Part shown: positions 52,573-59,614 of the stretch, in pieces
How positions within the stretch are numbered: the first letter of the stretch is position 1
Layout of the letters: each line of letters opens with the position of its first letter
NCBI RefSeq assembly: GCF_008932295.1
Contig: NZ_WBWA01000005.1
Coordinates: 124,001 to 188,000, forward strand
DNA from: Brucella tritici
GTDB lineage: Bacteria; Pseudomonadota; Alphaproteobacteria; Rhizobiales; Rhizobiaceae
Direction: 5' to 3'
Length of the DNA stretch: 64,000 nt
Position numbers and translations under genes: made by a program
The notes under the pieces: generated by a model
Database searches by the model: none
Seen by the model: the letters and a program-made list of their open reading frames with translations, nothing else
Told to the model about the DNA's origin: nothing

Positions 52573-52752
52573 ATGTTCATCGTAGCGTGGTCCATCAATC
52601 ACGGCGGCAATAACATCGAAGATCATTGGATCGTCGCCGAGACACGCGAGCAAGCAGACGCCGAAGCGGCAAAGCTGCAAAAGATCGACAACCTGCACTG
52701 TTGGGCCGTCTCTGAAATCAAAGCAGGCTCCGAGCCTCACTGGCTCTCGTAA
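52573..52752 (+). CDS. 59-residue early protein, unknown
   Basis: ATG at 52573 with GAAAGGAAA upstream. MFIVAWSINHGGNNIEDHWI, then a helix (TREQADAEAAKLQKI) and a final beta segment (LHCWAVSEIKAGSEPHWLS): a compact beta-alpha-beta protein. The unrelated-looking 66-residue product at 57546 has the same layout (SYLVTWEID...A..AARQA), so the two may be cousins. Confidence 0.65.
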   Translation: MFIVAWSINHGGNNIEDHWIVAETREQADAEAAKLQKIDNLHCWAVSEIKAGSEPHWLS

Positions 52753-52765
52753 CTCTCAACATCCC

Positions 52766-52777
52766 GCCAAGCATGGC
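52766..52777 (+). repeat. Start-associated hairpin 9 (G-C-C-A form)
   Basis: GCCA-AGCA-TGGC, preceded by CC; 17 bases before the ATG at 52795. Confidence 0.82.
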
Positions 52778-52794
52778 AAACACGGAGAACTTCT

Positions 52795-53796
52795 ATGAAC
52801 CTCAAGTCCGCAACGACTCTGCTCAACCACTTCATTGACGCCGACATCCCGGCATTCATGTGGGGCCCTCCCGGCGTCGGCAAGTCCGCTTCGCTGCGCC
52901 AGATTGTGACCGAGCGCAAATGGGGAATGGTAGACTTCCGCGCTTCGACCCGTGACTCGGTGGCGTTGATGGGCCTGCCTGATATTTCCGGCGAGACCAC
53001 CCGCTGGAAAGTGCCGGACGAGTTCCCGCAGACCGAACGTGACGGTGAGGAAGGCATCTTGTTCCTCGACGAGCTGAACGCCGCGCCACCTTCGATGATG
53101 GCGGCAATGTTCGGTCTGGTCCTTGACCGCAAGGTCGGCGACTACGTGCTGCCCAAGGGCTGGCGCGTGGTTGCGGCTGGCAATCGTCAGGCCGACCGTG
53201 CTGCGGCACAGCGTATGCCTACCGCTCTCGCTAACCGCTTCGCTCACATCGACGTCGATGCAGATACGAGCGCCGGTCATGACAATGTCCACGTCGAATA
53301 CTTCAATCAGATCGGCGTTGACCCGCAGCTCATCGCCTTCCTTCGGTTCCGTCCTGCACTGATCCATTCGATGCCGAAGAATGATGAACGTGCATTTCCG
53401 ACTCCGCGGTCATGGGAACAGGCGGCGAAGATCCTGAATCTTCCGACGGCACTCCGCCTGCAGGGTGTATCCGCTATCGTCGGTGAAGGCGCTGCGGCTG
53501 AACTGGAAGGATTCCTTCGTGTTTACCAGAACTTGCCTTCGCTAGATCTGGTACTCGCCAATCCGAACAGCGCGCCTATCCCGGAAGACCCGGCGGCTCG
53601 CTTTGCAATCTCCGCTGGCCTTGCCCGTAAGGTTGATGAGCGGTCTTTCGACAACGGCATGGCTTACATGCAGCGCTTGCCTCGTGAGTTCGAGATTATG
53701 ATGTGCGTCGATGCAGTGCGTCGTGAGAAGAAGCTCTCTCACACCCAAGCCTTCGTCGATTGGGCGCACCGTAATCAGGACTTGACCCTTGGCTAG
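52795..53796 (+). CDS. MoxR-type AAA+ ATPase
   Basis: A 333-residue AAA+ ATPase. Walker A GPPGVGKS (residues 24-31), Walker B GILFLDELN with D92-E93, sensor 1 in WRVVAAGNRQADRAAAQRMP and an arginine-finger region ALANRFAHIDVD are intact. MoxR-type ATPases usually act with VWA proteins as chaperone-like remodelling complexes; a VWA/HExxH protein lies 1 kb downstream and DUF3150 upstream. The last bases overlap the TTG start of the next gene. Confidence 0.9.
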   Translation: MNLKSATTLLNHFIDADIPAFMWGPPGVGKSASLRQIVTERKWGMVDFRASTRDSVALMGLPDISGETTRWKVPDEFPQTERDGEEGILFLDELNAAPPSMMAAMFGLVLDRKVGDYVLPKGWRVVAAGNRQADRAAAQRMPTALANRFAHIDVDADTSAGHDNVHVEYFNQIGVDPQLIAFLRFRPALIHSMPKNDERAFPTPRSWEQAAKILNLPTALRLQGVSAIVGEGAAAELEGFLRVYQNLPSLDLVLANPNSAPIPEDPAARFAISAGLARKVDERSFDNGMAYMQRLPREFEIMMCVDAVRREKKLSHTQAFVDWAHRNQDLTLG

Positions 53797-54169
53797 GGGT
53801 GGCATTCATTGGATTGCCGGGCCTGTCTCCTACAATACGACGGATACAGGGATGCATCCTGACCGCACCTTCCAGACATTAAAGTGGGGTTTCATCGGAG
53901 GCGATGCCTCTGGTGAACTTCGCCGCTGGAATCTGCTCTTCAGCATCGAGACAAGGAAGTTCTCGAGCACATCCCTGTCGATTCCTCAGTGGGAGAAGGC
54001 GCACGCAAAAGATCTGGCGGACTTCTACCGCCCGATCGCAATCCTCCGTCACATGCTTCCGAAAGGCAGCATTGCCCTAGCCATGAAGGCGATGCTGAAA
54101 CAGGAGGACATCGCCGATGCCATTGCCCTTTCAATCACGGGAGGTCAGTCTCATGGCGATCATTCGTAA
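53789..54169 (+). CDS. 126-residue protein, first of two tandem paralogues
   Basis: TTG at 53789 overlapping the ATPase stop (TTGGCTAG), with AGGA upstream. Shares the layout LKWGFIGGDASGELRRWNLL and a C-terminal LKQEDIADAIALSITGG with the next gene. Lies between MoxR and VWA genes, so probably part of that system. Family not recognised. Confidence 0.62.
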   Translation: MARGGIHWIAGPVSYNTTDTGMHPDRTFQTLKWGFIGGDASGELRRWNLLFSIETRKFSSTSLSIPQWEKAHAKDLADFYRPIAILRHMLPKGSIALAMKAMLKQEDIADAIALSITGGQSHGDHS

Positions 54170-54530
54170 GGTTTTCGGTCCTTTCAACCCAGAGCACATA
54201 CATCCGGGCACGCAGGCTGAGGAGTTGCGGTGGCATTTCATCGGCATCAAGGACGACAAGACGACAGCACACTGGACATTGGTCTTTGACCCTCGCAAGC
54301 GAACTTATCGGGTCAACAACAACACCAGCAGCGGCGGCTTGATTGGCCGCAGCCGAAAGGTATTGATCGCCCAAAAGATAGATCCGGGTGTCAATTGTGA
54401 GACTGCTCACCCCGACGCCTGGCTCGACGACTCTCCAGTCATGGAGGGCACCATCACCAGCATCCTGAAATCGAAACTCTCACCAGAGGATATTGCCAGG
54501 GCGACCGCGCTGGTAATCGCAAGGAGATGA
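54153..54530 (+). CDS. 125-residue protein, second of two tandem paralogues
   Basis: ATG at 54153 behind GGGAGG, overlapping the previous gene by 17 bases. LRWHFIGIKDDKTTAHWTLV and LSPEDIARATALVIARR mirror the first paralogue, while the middle region differs, as after an old duplication. Function unknown. Confidence 0.65.
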   Translation: MAIIRKVFGPFNPEHIHPGTQAEELRWHFIGIKDDKTTAHWTLVFDPRKRTYRVNNNTSSGGLIGRSRKVLIAQKIDPGVNCETAHPDAWLDDSPVMEGTITSILKSKLSPEDIARATALVIARR

Positions 54531-54533
54531 ATC

Positions 54534-54827
54534 GTGCTGACTACCGACGTCATCATGAACAACTTCAGGAAGAGCGACCACGCTGACAATCGCTGGAGCT
54601 TTGCTCCGCTTCCCGAAACCGTTCTCAACACGCACCTTTACTACCTTTCGTTCATCAAGCAGGAGCGGCGGTTCATGCTGTCTCGAAAGCAGATCGTGCC
54701 CTTCATCCCGATCGAAGATGACGAACTCCTGCAGGCGTTCAAGGCGACACTGCATGCAGACGAAGTGGCTGCGTGCATGAGATCCACTCTCGATCAGGGC
54801 GTCGACCCGGATGACATTCCATTCTGA
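54534..54827 (+). CDS. 97-residue protein of the MoxR/VWA cluster
   Basis: GTG at 54534 preceded by AAGGAGATGAATC. The product (DNRWSFAPLPETVLNTHLYY, PIEDDELLQAFKATLHADEV) is acidic and helical at the end. No domain recognised; 15 bases before the VWA gene. Confidence 0.65.
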   Translation: MLTTDVIMNNFRKSDHADNRWSFAPLPETVLNTHLYYLSFIKQERRFMLSRKQIVPFIPIEDDELLQAFKATLHADEVAACMRSTLDQGVDPDDIPF

Positions 54828-54842
54828 TACACGGAGGCCAAC

Positions 54843-55994
54843 ATGAAAACCGAAGACAAGATCCTCGCCGCTCAGACGGCCCTGCTGTGGGACCACCCAT
54901 TCTTTGGCGTCCTCATGCTCCAGCTCAAGAAGGTGCAGGTGGATGACCCGAAAAAGGTCGATACGATGGCGACCGATGGCCACCACCTCTACTACCACCC
55001 GCCGTTCGTCGACGAGCTGAAGAAAGACGAGCTGGTTTTCGTGCTGGCCCACGAGGTAATGCACAACGCCTTGGAGCACCACATCCGACGCCAGTCCCGT
55101 AAGCCGGGCCGCTGGAACGATGCCTGCGACTACGCCATTAACGGCGAGCTGGTCGAATGCAAGGTCGGCAAGATGCCAGAGCGCGGCCTGCTCGAGGCGC
55201 GCTTCACCGGTCTTTCAGCCGAGGAGATCTACCGTATCCTCGACGACGAGAACAACGGCGACGACTCCGCTGAAGGGCAGGGCGATACCGGTGGTTGCGG
55301 TGGAACGATGGATGGCTGCGCACAGCACGACGAGGCAGCCAAGGCCGAGCTGCGTGCCGAGATGCAAACGCAGATCAGGCAGGCTGCCATGACCGCCAAG
55401 GCTGCGCAGGCTGGTAAACTTCCGGCTGGCGTGCAGCGTATCATCGACGAGCTGCTCATGCCGAAGGTCGACTGGCGGGCTGTTCTCCGCCGCTTCATCG
55501 ACGAGTCCAGCACCCGTGACTTTTCCTGGGCGAAGCCGAACCGTCGTCTTCTGCCTCTCGGTCTCGTTACGCCCGGCACTGTTGCTGATGGCGTCAGTCA
55601 CATTGTGATTGCGGTCGACACTTCCGGCTCGATCGATGACGAGATCCTCCGTGACTTCGCCGCTGAGATTAACGGAGCCTTCGGAGAGGGCGCAGTTGAC
55701 CGGCTCACCGTCATCTATGCAGACGCCACAGTGAACCACGTCGAAGAGTTTGAGACCGGCGACGAGCTGCGGCTGCATCCTGCAGGCGGTGGCGGTACTG
55801 CCTTTAGCGATACTTTCCGGCTCATCAATGCAGAGTACCCGGACGCAAAAGCAACGATTTACCTCACTGATTTGTACGTCGGTGATTTCGGTGAGGAGCC
55901 TCCGCACCCTGTTCTATGGGGAGTCTATGGTCGCAACCGTGACTTCGGTTCGCTGTCGGTCCCCTTCGGTGAGTGTATCAACATCAGCATCTAA
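54843..55994 (+). CDS. VWA protein with N-terminal HExxH metallopeptidase-like domain
   Basis: A 383-residue protein. The N-terminal part matches the DUF2201 putative metallopeptidase domain, with zinc motif H70-E-V-M-H74 in FVLAHEVMHNALEHHIRR. Residues about 250-383 are a VWA-like domain with a MIDAS D259-T-S-G-S in IVIAVDTSGSIDDE plus GGGGTAF and YLTDLYVGD. A charged Gly/Asp-rich linker (about 140-160) joins them. With MoxR ATPase and DUF3150 it forms a complete MoxR-VWA module inside a phage. A peptidase role is suggested but not proven. Confidence 0.88.
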   Translation: MKTEDKILAAQTALLWDHPFFGVLMLQLKKVQVDDPKKVDTMATDGHHLYYHPPFVDELKKDELVFVLAHEVMHNALEHHIRRQSRKPGRWNDACDYAINGELVECKVGKMPERGLLEARFTGLSAEEIYRILDDENNGDDSAEGQGDTGGCGGTMDGCAQHDEAAKAELRAEMQTQIRQAAMTAKAAQAGKLPAGVQRIIDELLMPKVDWRAVLRRFIDESSTRDFSWAKPNRRLLPLGLVTPGTVADGVSHIVIAVDTSGSIDDEILRDFAAEINGAFGEGAVDRLTVIYADATVNHVEEFETGDELRLHPAGGGGTAFSDTFRLINAEYPDAKATIYLTDLYVGDFGEEPPHPVLWGVYGRNRDFGSLSVPFGECINISI

Positions 55995-56007
55995 ACCCGA
56001 CCACCCC

Positions 56008-56019
56008 GCCGCGCATGGC
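56008..56019 (+). repeat. Start-associated hairpin 10
   Basis: GCCG-CGCA-TGGC (one G-U), preceded by CCCC; 16 bases before the ATG at 56036. Confidence 0.78.
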
Positions 56020-56035
56020 AATAAGGAGATGAAAG

Positions 56036-56686
56036 ATGAAGTGCCCGAAATGGATGAAGCGAGCGGACTTTGTCCGTATTCGGGAAATGGACGTTGAGGA
56101 CGCCGAGGCTGCGCTTGCGAAGCTTTACGACGCGGAAAGAGAGCGCAAACGAGCGTGGCGTTTAGCCAACAAGGAAAAGGCTGCGGAAATGGCCCGCAAT
56201 TGGAGGAGGAATAATCCAACGAAGGCGCGAGCCGGTTACAAGCGACAGCGAGAGGCCATTAAAGCCGACCCGGAACGCCGCGCCCATTACGCCGAGGTCC
56301 GTCAAGCGTGGCTAAAGCGCGGCGGTCAAAAGAGTTACCCAAAGCAGAGAGAGCGAGAACGGCAATACGATGCCGATCGCTATCAACGTGGCAAGACGAA
56401 AAGACTTGCACAAAATAAGCCGGGCGAATTGCGGAAGCTCATACAGCAACTTTTGCCGGGTTACCTCATTCCAGCGGCCCGGATGGACGTCATTAATTCG
56501 GTGATGGAACTCGCGCTCGCTAATCGAGTGCGACACGACAGACTTGCGGAACACGTCAAGGCGTGTGTCACGGCCTACAACCGCCAGTTCGACCATTTCA
56601 AGAACGTTTCTATCGACGCCCCGATCGCTGGCACGGACAGCCTTACAAGAGCTGATATGATCGATAGCGAAGCGTTCCATTTTTAA
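56036..56686 (+). CDS. Basic early phage protein, possible DNA binder
   Basis: 216 residues, ATG behind AAGGAGATGAAAG. The first half is highly basic and helical (ERERKRAWRLANKEKAAEMA, ERRAHYAEVRQAWLKRGGQK), like the N-terminal arm found in some phage HNH nucleases, but no HNH motif follows. The C-terminal half is a helical domain (LPGYLIPAARMDVINSVMEL). May bind DNA or RNA. Confidence 0.68.
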   Translation: MKCPKWMKRADFVRIREMDVEDAEAALAKLYDAERERKRAWRLANKEKAAEMARNWRRNNPTKARAGYKRQREAIKADPERRAHYAEVRQAWLKRGGQKSYPKQRERERQYDADRYQRGKTKRLAQNKPGELRKLIQQLLPGYLIPAARMDVINSVMELALANRVRHDRLAEHVKACVTAYNRQFDHFKNVSIDAPIAGTDSLTRADMIDSEAFHF

Positions 56687-56714
56687 CCACCACCCGGCAT
56701 GAAAGGATAATTCC

Positions 56715-57026
56715 GTGCCCCACACACAAGGACCGTGGGCGGTCGACGACTGCCCGCTCGACATCGAACATGCCTGCACCATGCTCAAGGTCGATGCCAA
56801 TACGCCACGAGAATGGGTGGGTATCTGCACCCCTCGCGATGCGGACGGCAACTACGAGCACGTTGCTTACTGCCACATATCGAATGCTCCGGTGATCGCA
56901 GCCTCCACAGTGATGCTGGATATCCTGCGCCGCAATCTCAATGCGTGGGAAGACGAAGAGGATTCCGTGCAGGAAGAGCACGAGGAACTGATCGTCGATC
57001 TACGCAAGTTTCTGGAGGGTTTTTAA
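56715..57026 (+). CDS. 103-residue early protein (HTQGPWxVDD type)
   Basis: GTG at 56715 with AAAGGATAA upstream. The start HTQGPWAVDDCPLDIEHACT and the YEHVAYCHISNAPVIAASTV block occur in a widespread but uncharacterised phage family. The C-terminus is acidic. The upstream gap holds only a decayed copy of the start-associated motif (CCCGGCATG at 56693). Confidence 0.7.
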   Translation: MPHTQGPWAVDDCPLDIEHACTMLKVDANTPREWVGICTPRDADGNYEHVAYCHISNAPVIAASTVMLDILRRNLNAWEDEEDSVQEEHEELIVDLRKFLEGF

Positions 57027-57027
57027 C

Positions 57028-57327
57028 ATGGCCGATATGTCTGACGTGATCAGCTTCATCGAAGGCTTCGATGGCGACGAACTTCAGCGAGGCATCCCAG
57101 AGCTGGTCGCCACCGCCAAGAAGGCTGACGAGACGCTGCGCAACATCATCGCATCGTCCGATGCTGGTGACCACGGCTCACTCATGAATGCGATCCTCGA
57201 CGCTAAGAAGCTCGTTACCGACAAGGAAAAATGCCCGGACTGTAATGGCCTCGGTGCGTTTCCTGAAACGGGCTTCGATTGCGGGCGTTGCTATGGTGGC
57301 GGAACAATCAAGGCAGAGGGCCAGTGA
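57028..57327 (+). CDS. 99-residue zinc-finger-like early protein
   Basis: ATG at 57028 two bases after the previous stop, with GGAGGG upstream. The C-terminus has two DnaJ-type knuckles, CPDCNGLG and CGRCYGGG, which should bind one zinc; the N-terminal 60 residues are helical. May bridge proteins or RNA. Confidence 0.68.
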   Translation: MADMSDVISFIEGFDGDELQRGIPELVATAKKADETLRNIIASSDAGDHGSLMNAILDAKKLVTDKEKCPDCNGLGAFPETGFDCGRCYGGGTIKAEGQ

Positions 57328-57328
57328 T

Positions 57329-57544
57329 ATGCAGGAACATTCTTTCTGCGACAACTGCCTTCGCCCCACCAAGGTCGCCTGCCTCGACGGCAAGCCGACG
57401 TTGACCAGATGGCTGAGGATTATCCGGTTCTTCCGCGGTCAGGCCTTCATGCTCCGGTATGCAGCTGACCGCGGATACGACTTCGACAGGTTGGAGTGCG
57501 GGGATTGCTACGGCCCCGGCTACCTCATCGCCGAGGAGGTGTGA
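57329..57544 (+). CDS. 71-residue zinc-ribbon-like early protein
   Basis: ATG at 57329 next to the previous stop. FCDNCLRP near the start and CGDCYGPGYL near the end provide four Cys for a zinc ribbon; the middle (TLTRWLRIIRFFRGQAFMLR) is a basic helix. The CxxC-x-G pattern resembles the preceding gene, so the two may be related or partners. Confidence 0.66.
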   Translation: MQEHSFCDNCLRPTKVACLDGKPTLTRWLRIIRFFRGQAFMLRYAADRGYDFDRLECGDCYGPGYLIAEEV

Positions 57545-57545
57545 C

Positions 57546-57746
57546 ATGCCTAGCTATCTCGTCACATGGGAGATCGACATCGACGCCGAGACCGCACATG
57601 ACGCGGCTCGGCAGGCACATGAGATCGTCCGTAGGCCGGATACATCGGCCAATGTCTACAAGGTCATCGAGCACGACGGCAACGGCGATGCAGTGACCGT
57701 CGACCTCGAAGATGAACCCGCCATTCATGGCACCACAGGAAATTGA
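57546..57746 (+). CDS. 66-residue early protein, unknown
   Basis: ATG at 57546 with GAGGAGGTG upstream. SYLVTWEIDIDAETAHDAAR then VYKVIEHDGNGDAVTVDLED: a beta-alpha-beta protein. Its last codons contain hairpin 11, which belongs to the next gene. Confidence 0.66.
   Translation: MPSYLVTWEIDIDAETAHDAARQAHEIVRRPDTSANVYKVIEHDGNGDAVTVDLEDEPAIHGTTGN
57720..57731 (+). repeat. Start-associated hairpin 11 (inside a coding end)
   Basis: GCCA-TTCA-TGGC, preceded by CC; 17 bases before the ATG at 57749 but inside the last codons of the 57546 gene. Confidence 0.8.
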
Positions 57747-57748
57747 TT

Positions 57749-57847
57749 ATGCCCGACATTACAAATGCAGACTGCGCCGCATGGGCAGCGAATGCTATCG
57801 ATGCCTTTACTGCTGAATGCCGGATGGACGGCGAAGACAGCGATTAG
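57749..57847 (+). CDS. 32-residue peptide gene
   Basis: ATG at 57749 with AGGAAATTG upstream and hairpin 11 at the usual distance. The product (MPDITNADCAAWAANAIDAF...EDSD) is acidic and helical. The correctly spaced hairpin is strong support that so short a frame is expressed. Confidence 0.58.
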   Translation: MPDITNADCAAWAANAIDAFTAECRMDGEDSD

Positions 57848-57879
57848 CCGCCAAGGCTGTATGCACCAAGGACTAACCC

Positions 57880-57889
57880 GCAACTTTGC
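57880..57889 (+). repeat. Start-associated hairpin 12
   Basis: GCA-ACTT-TGC, preceded by ACCC; 17 bases before the ATG at 57907. Confidence 0.78.
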
Positions 57890-57906
57890 ACCCACTGGAG
57901 AACGAT

Positions 57907-58767
57907 ATGTTCAAGCCGCTTCTCGCGGCGACGGCTGACGTCGCCCTTTTGAAATTTCCTTACTACGCCACCCCGAAGATCGACGGTATCCGCTGCCTGA
58001 TTATGCGGGATGGCGCGGTGACACGTTCGCTGAAACCCATACCGAACGAGCACATCCGCACCATCTTATCCAGCCCCGTCCTCGTCGGGCTCGACGGTGA
58101 GATACTCACCTTCACTGACGGCAAGCGCGACGACTTCAACACCGTGCAATCCAAGGTGATGCGGAAGGATGGTGAGCCCGAGTTCAAATTGGTTGCCTTC
58201 GACAAATTCTCCGAGCCGGATGAAGCGTACAGCAAGCGCATCATCGACATGGCTGCGATCTATCACTCGAATATGTCTCCACTCCTGCCTGACACGATCA
58301 CTTCGCTGGAGGAGCTTGACGCTTACGAGCAGCGCTGCGTTGACGAAGAGGGGTGGGAAGGCGTGATGCTTCGCAAGCCGAACAGCATCTATAAGTTCGG
58401 CCGGTCGACCACCCGTGAAGGAATCCTTCTCAAGGTCAAGCGGTTCTACGACGACGAAGCGGTCATCCTCGGCACCGTCGAGCAGATGGAGAATGGCAAC
58501 GAAGCCACCGTCAACGCACTCGGCCACACCGAACGCTCCAGCCACAAGGCTGGCATGATCCCGAAGGGAACCCTTGGTGCGCTGGCCTGCGAATGGCAAG
58601 GCGTCCGCTTTGAACTCGGCACTGGCTTCAGCCAGGCACAGCGTGACCAGCTCTGGGCAGAACGTGACAGCCTCATTGGTCTGAAGGTTACCTTCAAATT
58701 TCAAGGCGTCGGAACTCACGGGGCACCACGATTTCCGGTCTTCCTCGGTATTCGCCGAGACATTTAA
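57907..58767 (+). CDS. ATP-dependent DNA ligase
   Basis: A 286-residue T7-like ligase that seals nicks using ATP. Adenylation motif K24-I-D-G in YYATPKIDGIRCL, motif LVGLDGEIL, EEGWEGVMLRKP (motif IV), ILLKVKRFYD (motif V) and the C-terminal OB-fold (LGALACEWQGVRFEL, VTFKFQGVGTHGAPRFP) are all present. It would support phage replication or repair independent of the host NAD-ligase. Confidence 0.92.
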   Translation: MFKPLLAATADVALLKFPYYATPKIDGIRCLIMRDGAVTRSLKPIPNEHIRTILSSPVLVGLDGEILTFTDGKRDDFNTVQSKVMRKDGEPEFKLVAFDKFSEPDEAYSKRIIDMAAIYHSNMSPLLPDTITSLEELDAYEQRCVDEEGWEGVMLRKPNSIYKFGRSTTREGILLKVKRFYDDEAVILGTVEQMENGNEATVNALGHTERSSHKAGMIPKGTLGALACEWQGVRFELGTGFSQAQRDQLWAERDSLIGLKVTFKFQGVGTHGAPRFPVFLGIRRDI

Positions 58768-58771
58768 CCTC

Positions 58772-58781
58772 GCAAGTATGC
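58772..58781 (+). repeat. Start-associated hairpin 13
   Basis: GCA-AGTA-TGC, preceded by ACCTC; 14 bases before the ATG at 58796. Confidence 0.78.
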
Positions 58782-58795
58782 AAAAGGATAAGGCT

Positions 58796-59104
58796 ATGAC
58801 ACCCGAGAGGCCCGACGAGCTTTTTAATTGCTGCACTGATTACAAAGAGCCGGACTGGTCGCAGTTCACTCACCTCGAACTTGCCGGCTGCGTCAATGAG
58901 AACGATCCCGATGCCGGCGAAACCTGCATCAACGGGAACCAACCTTCGCAAGAAGCGGAGTTCTTCACGGTCTACGGCCGTGACAAGGAGGGGCTGGCTG
59001 AGGCCATTACAGATATTGACGATGCCCTGTCCGCGCTTCAGGTGGCAGCCGCACTTTCTTATAAATCAAAGTTGGCATGCCATGTTGCACCGTCATTGAT
59101 GTGA
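58796..59104 (+). CDS. 102-residue early protein, unknown
   Basis: ATG at 58796 with AAAGGATAA upstream; the ATG at 58778 falls in the hairpin. Acidic product (RPDELFNCCTDYKEPDWSQF, FFTVYGRDKEGLAEAITDID, ALSALQVAAALSYKSKLACH). No domain recognised. Confidence 0.65.
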   Translation: MTPERPDELFNCCTDYKEPDWSQFTHLELAGCVNENDPDAGETCINGNQPSQEAEFFTVYGRDKEGLAEAITDIDDALSALQVAAALSYKSKLACHVAPSLM

Positions 59105-59108
59105 TGCC

Positions 59109-59294
59109 ATGCCGGATTTCATCGTTCAGATCAGCCTGAAGTGTGTCGTTGAAGCCGACAACCCTGGCCGCGCTGCATCAGATATGGCGGAGAGACTGCG
59201 AAAACTTCTTGAAACTCACGACCCTATGATGTTGAGTTCCATGCAGCGGGAAGTGATCGCGTATCAGGTTATCCAATTCCCCACGAAGTATTAG
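59109..59294 (+). CDS. 61-residue early protein, unknown
   Basis: ATG at 59109, four bases after the previous stop. FIVQISLKCVVEADNPGRAA then EVIAYQVIQFPTKY: a small beta-alpha-beta protein similar in plan to the 52573 and 57546 products. Function unknown. Confidence 0.6.
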   Translation: MPDFIVQISLKCVVEADNPGRAASDMAERLRKLLETHDPMMLSSMQREVIAYQVIQFPTKY

Positions 59295-59312
59295 CGGGCA
59301 AGGGAGGCTCGA

Positions 59313-59519
59313 ATGGAAGAAGGCTTTTTCAATTCATCATTCAACATCTTCGCTGTTGGAATCATTCTCTTCTTCTATTTCATGCCGACGATCTTTGCTT
59401 TTCGCCACAGACGACCAGACTCGTGGGCTATATTGATTATCAATACAGCTTTCGGGTGGACTCTTATCGGCTGGATTGGCTCGATGTTCTGGTCGTTGGC
59501 TCCTGTCCATCGGCAGTAA
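59313..59519 (+). CDS. Superinfection immunity membrane protein (T4 Imm-like)
   Basis: A 68-residue protein with two membrane helices. NIFAVGIILFFYFMPTIFAF, FRHRRPDSWAILIINTAFGW and TLIGWIGSMFWSLA match the Imm_superinfect family (phage T4 Imm), which sits in the inner membrane and blocks DNA entry of related phages. It is followed by a strong terminator. Confidence 0.85.
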   Translation: MEEGFFNSSFNIFAVGIILFFYFMPTIFAFRHRRPDSWAILIINTAFGWTLIGWIGSMFWSLAPVHRQ

Positions 59520-59540
59520 TACACCCCTCATAAACACACC

Positions 59541-59570
59541 AAAGGCCGGGTCATTCGCCCGGCCTTTTCT
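59541..59570 (+). terminator. Intrinsic terminator after the immunity gene
   Basis: AAAGGCCGGG-TCATTCG-CCCGGCCTTTT, a 10-bp stem followed by TTTTCTTTTCT. Confidence 0.9.
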
Positions 59571-59582
59571 TTTCTACCCCCT

Positions 59583-59594
59583 CGCAATCATGCG
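59583..59594 (+). repeat. Start-associated hairpin 14
   Basis: CGCA-ATCA-TGCG, preceded by CCCCT; 20 bases before the ATG at 59615. Confidence 0.82.
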
Positions 59595-59614
59595 ACCCCA
59601 CGGAGATCTATATC

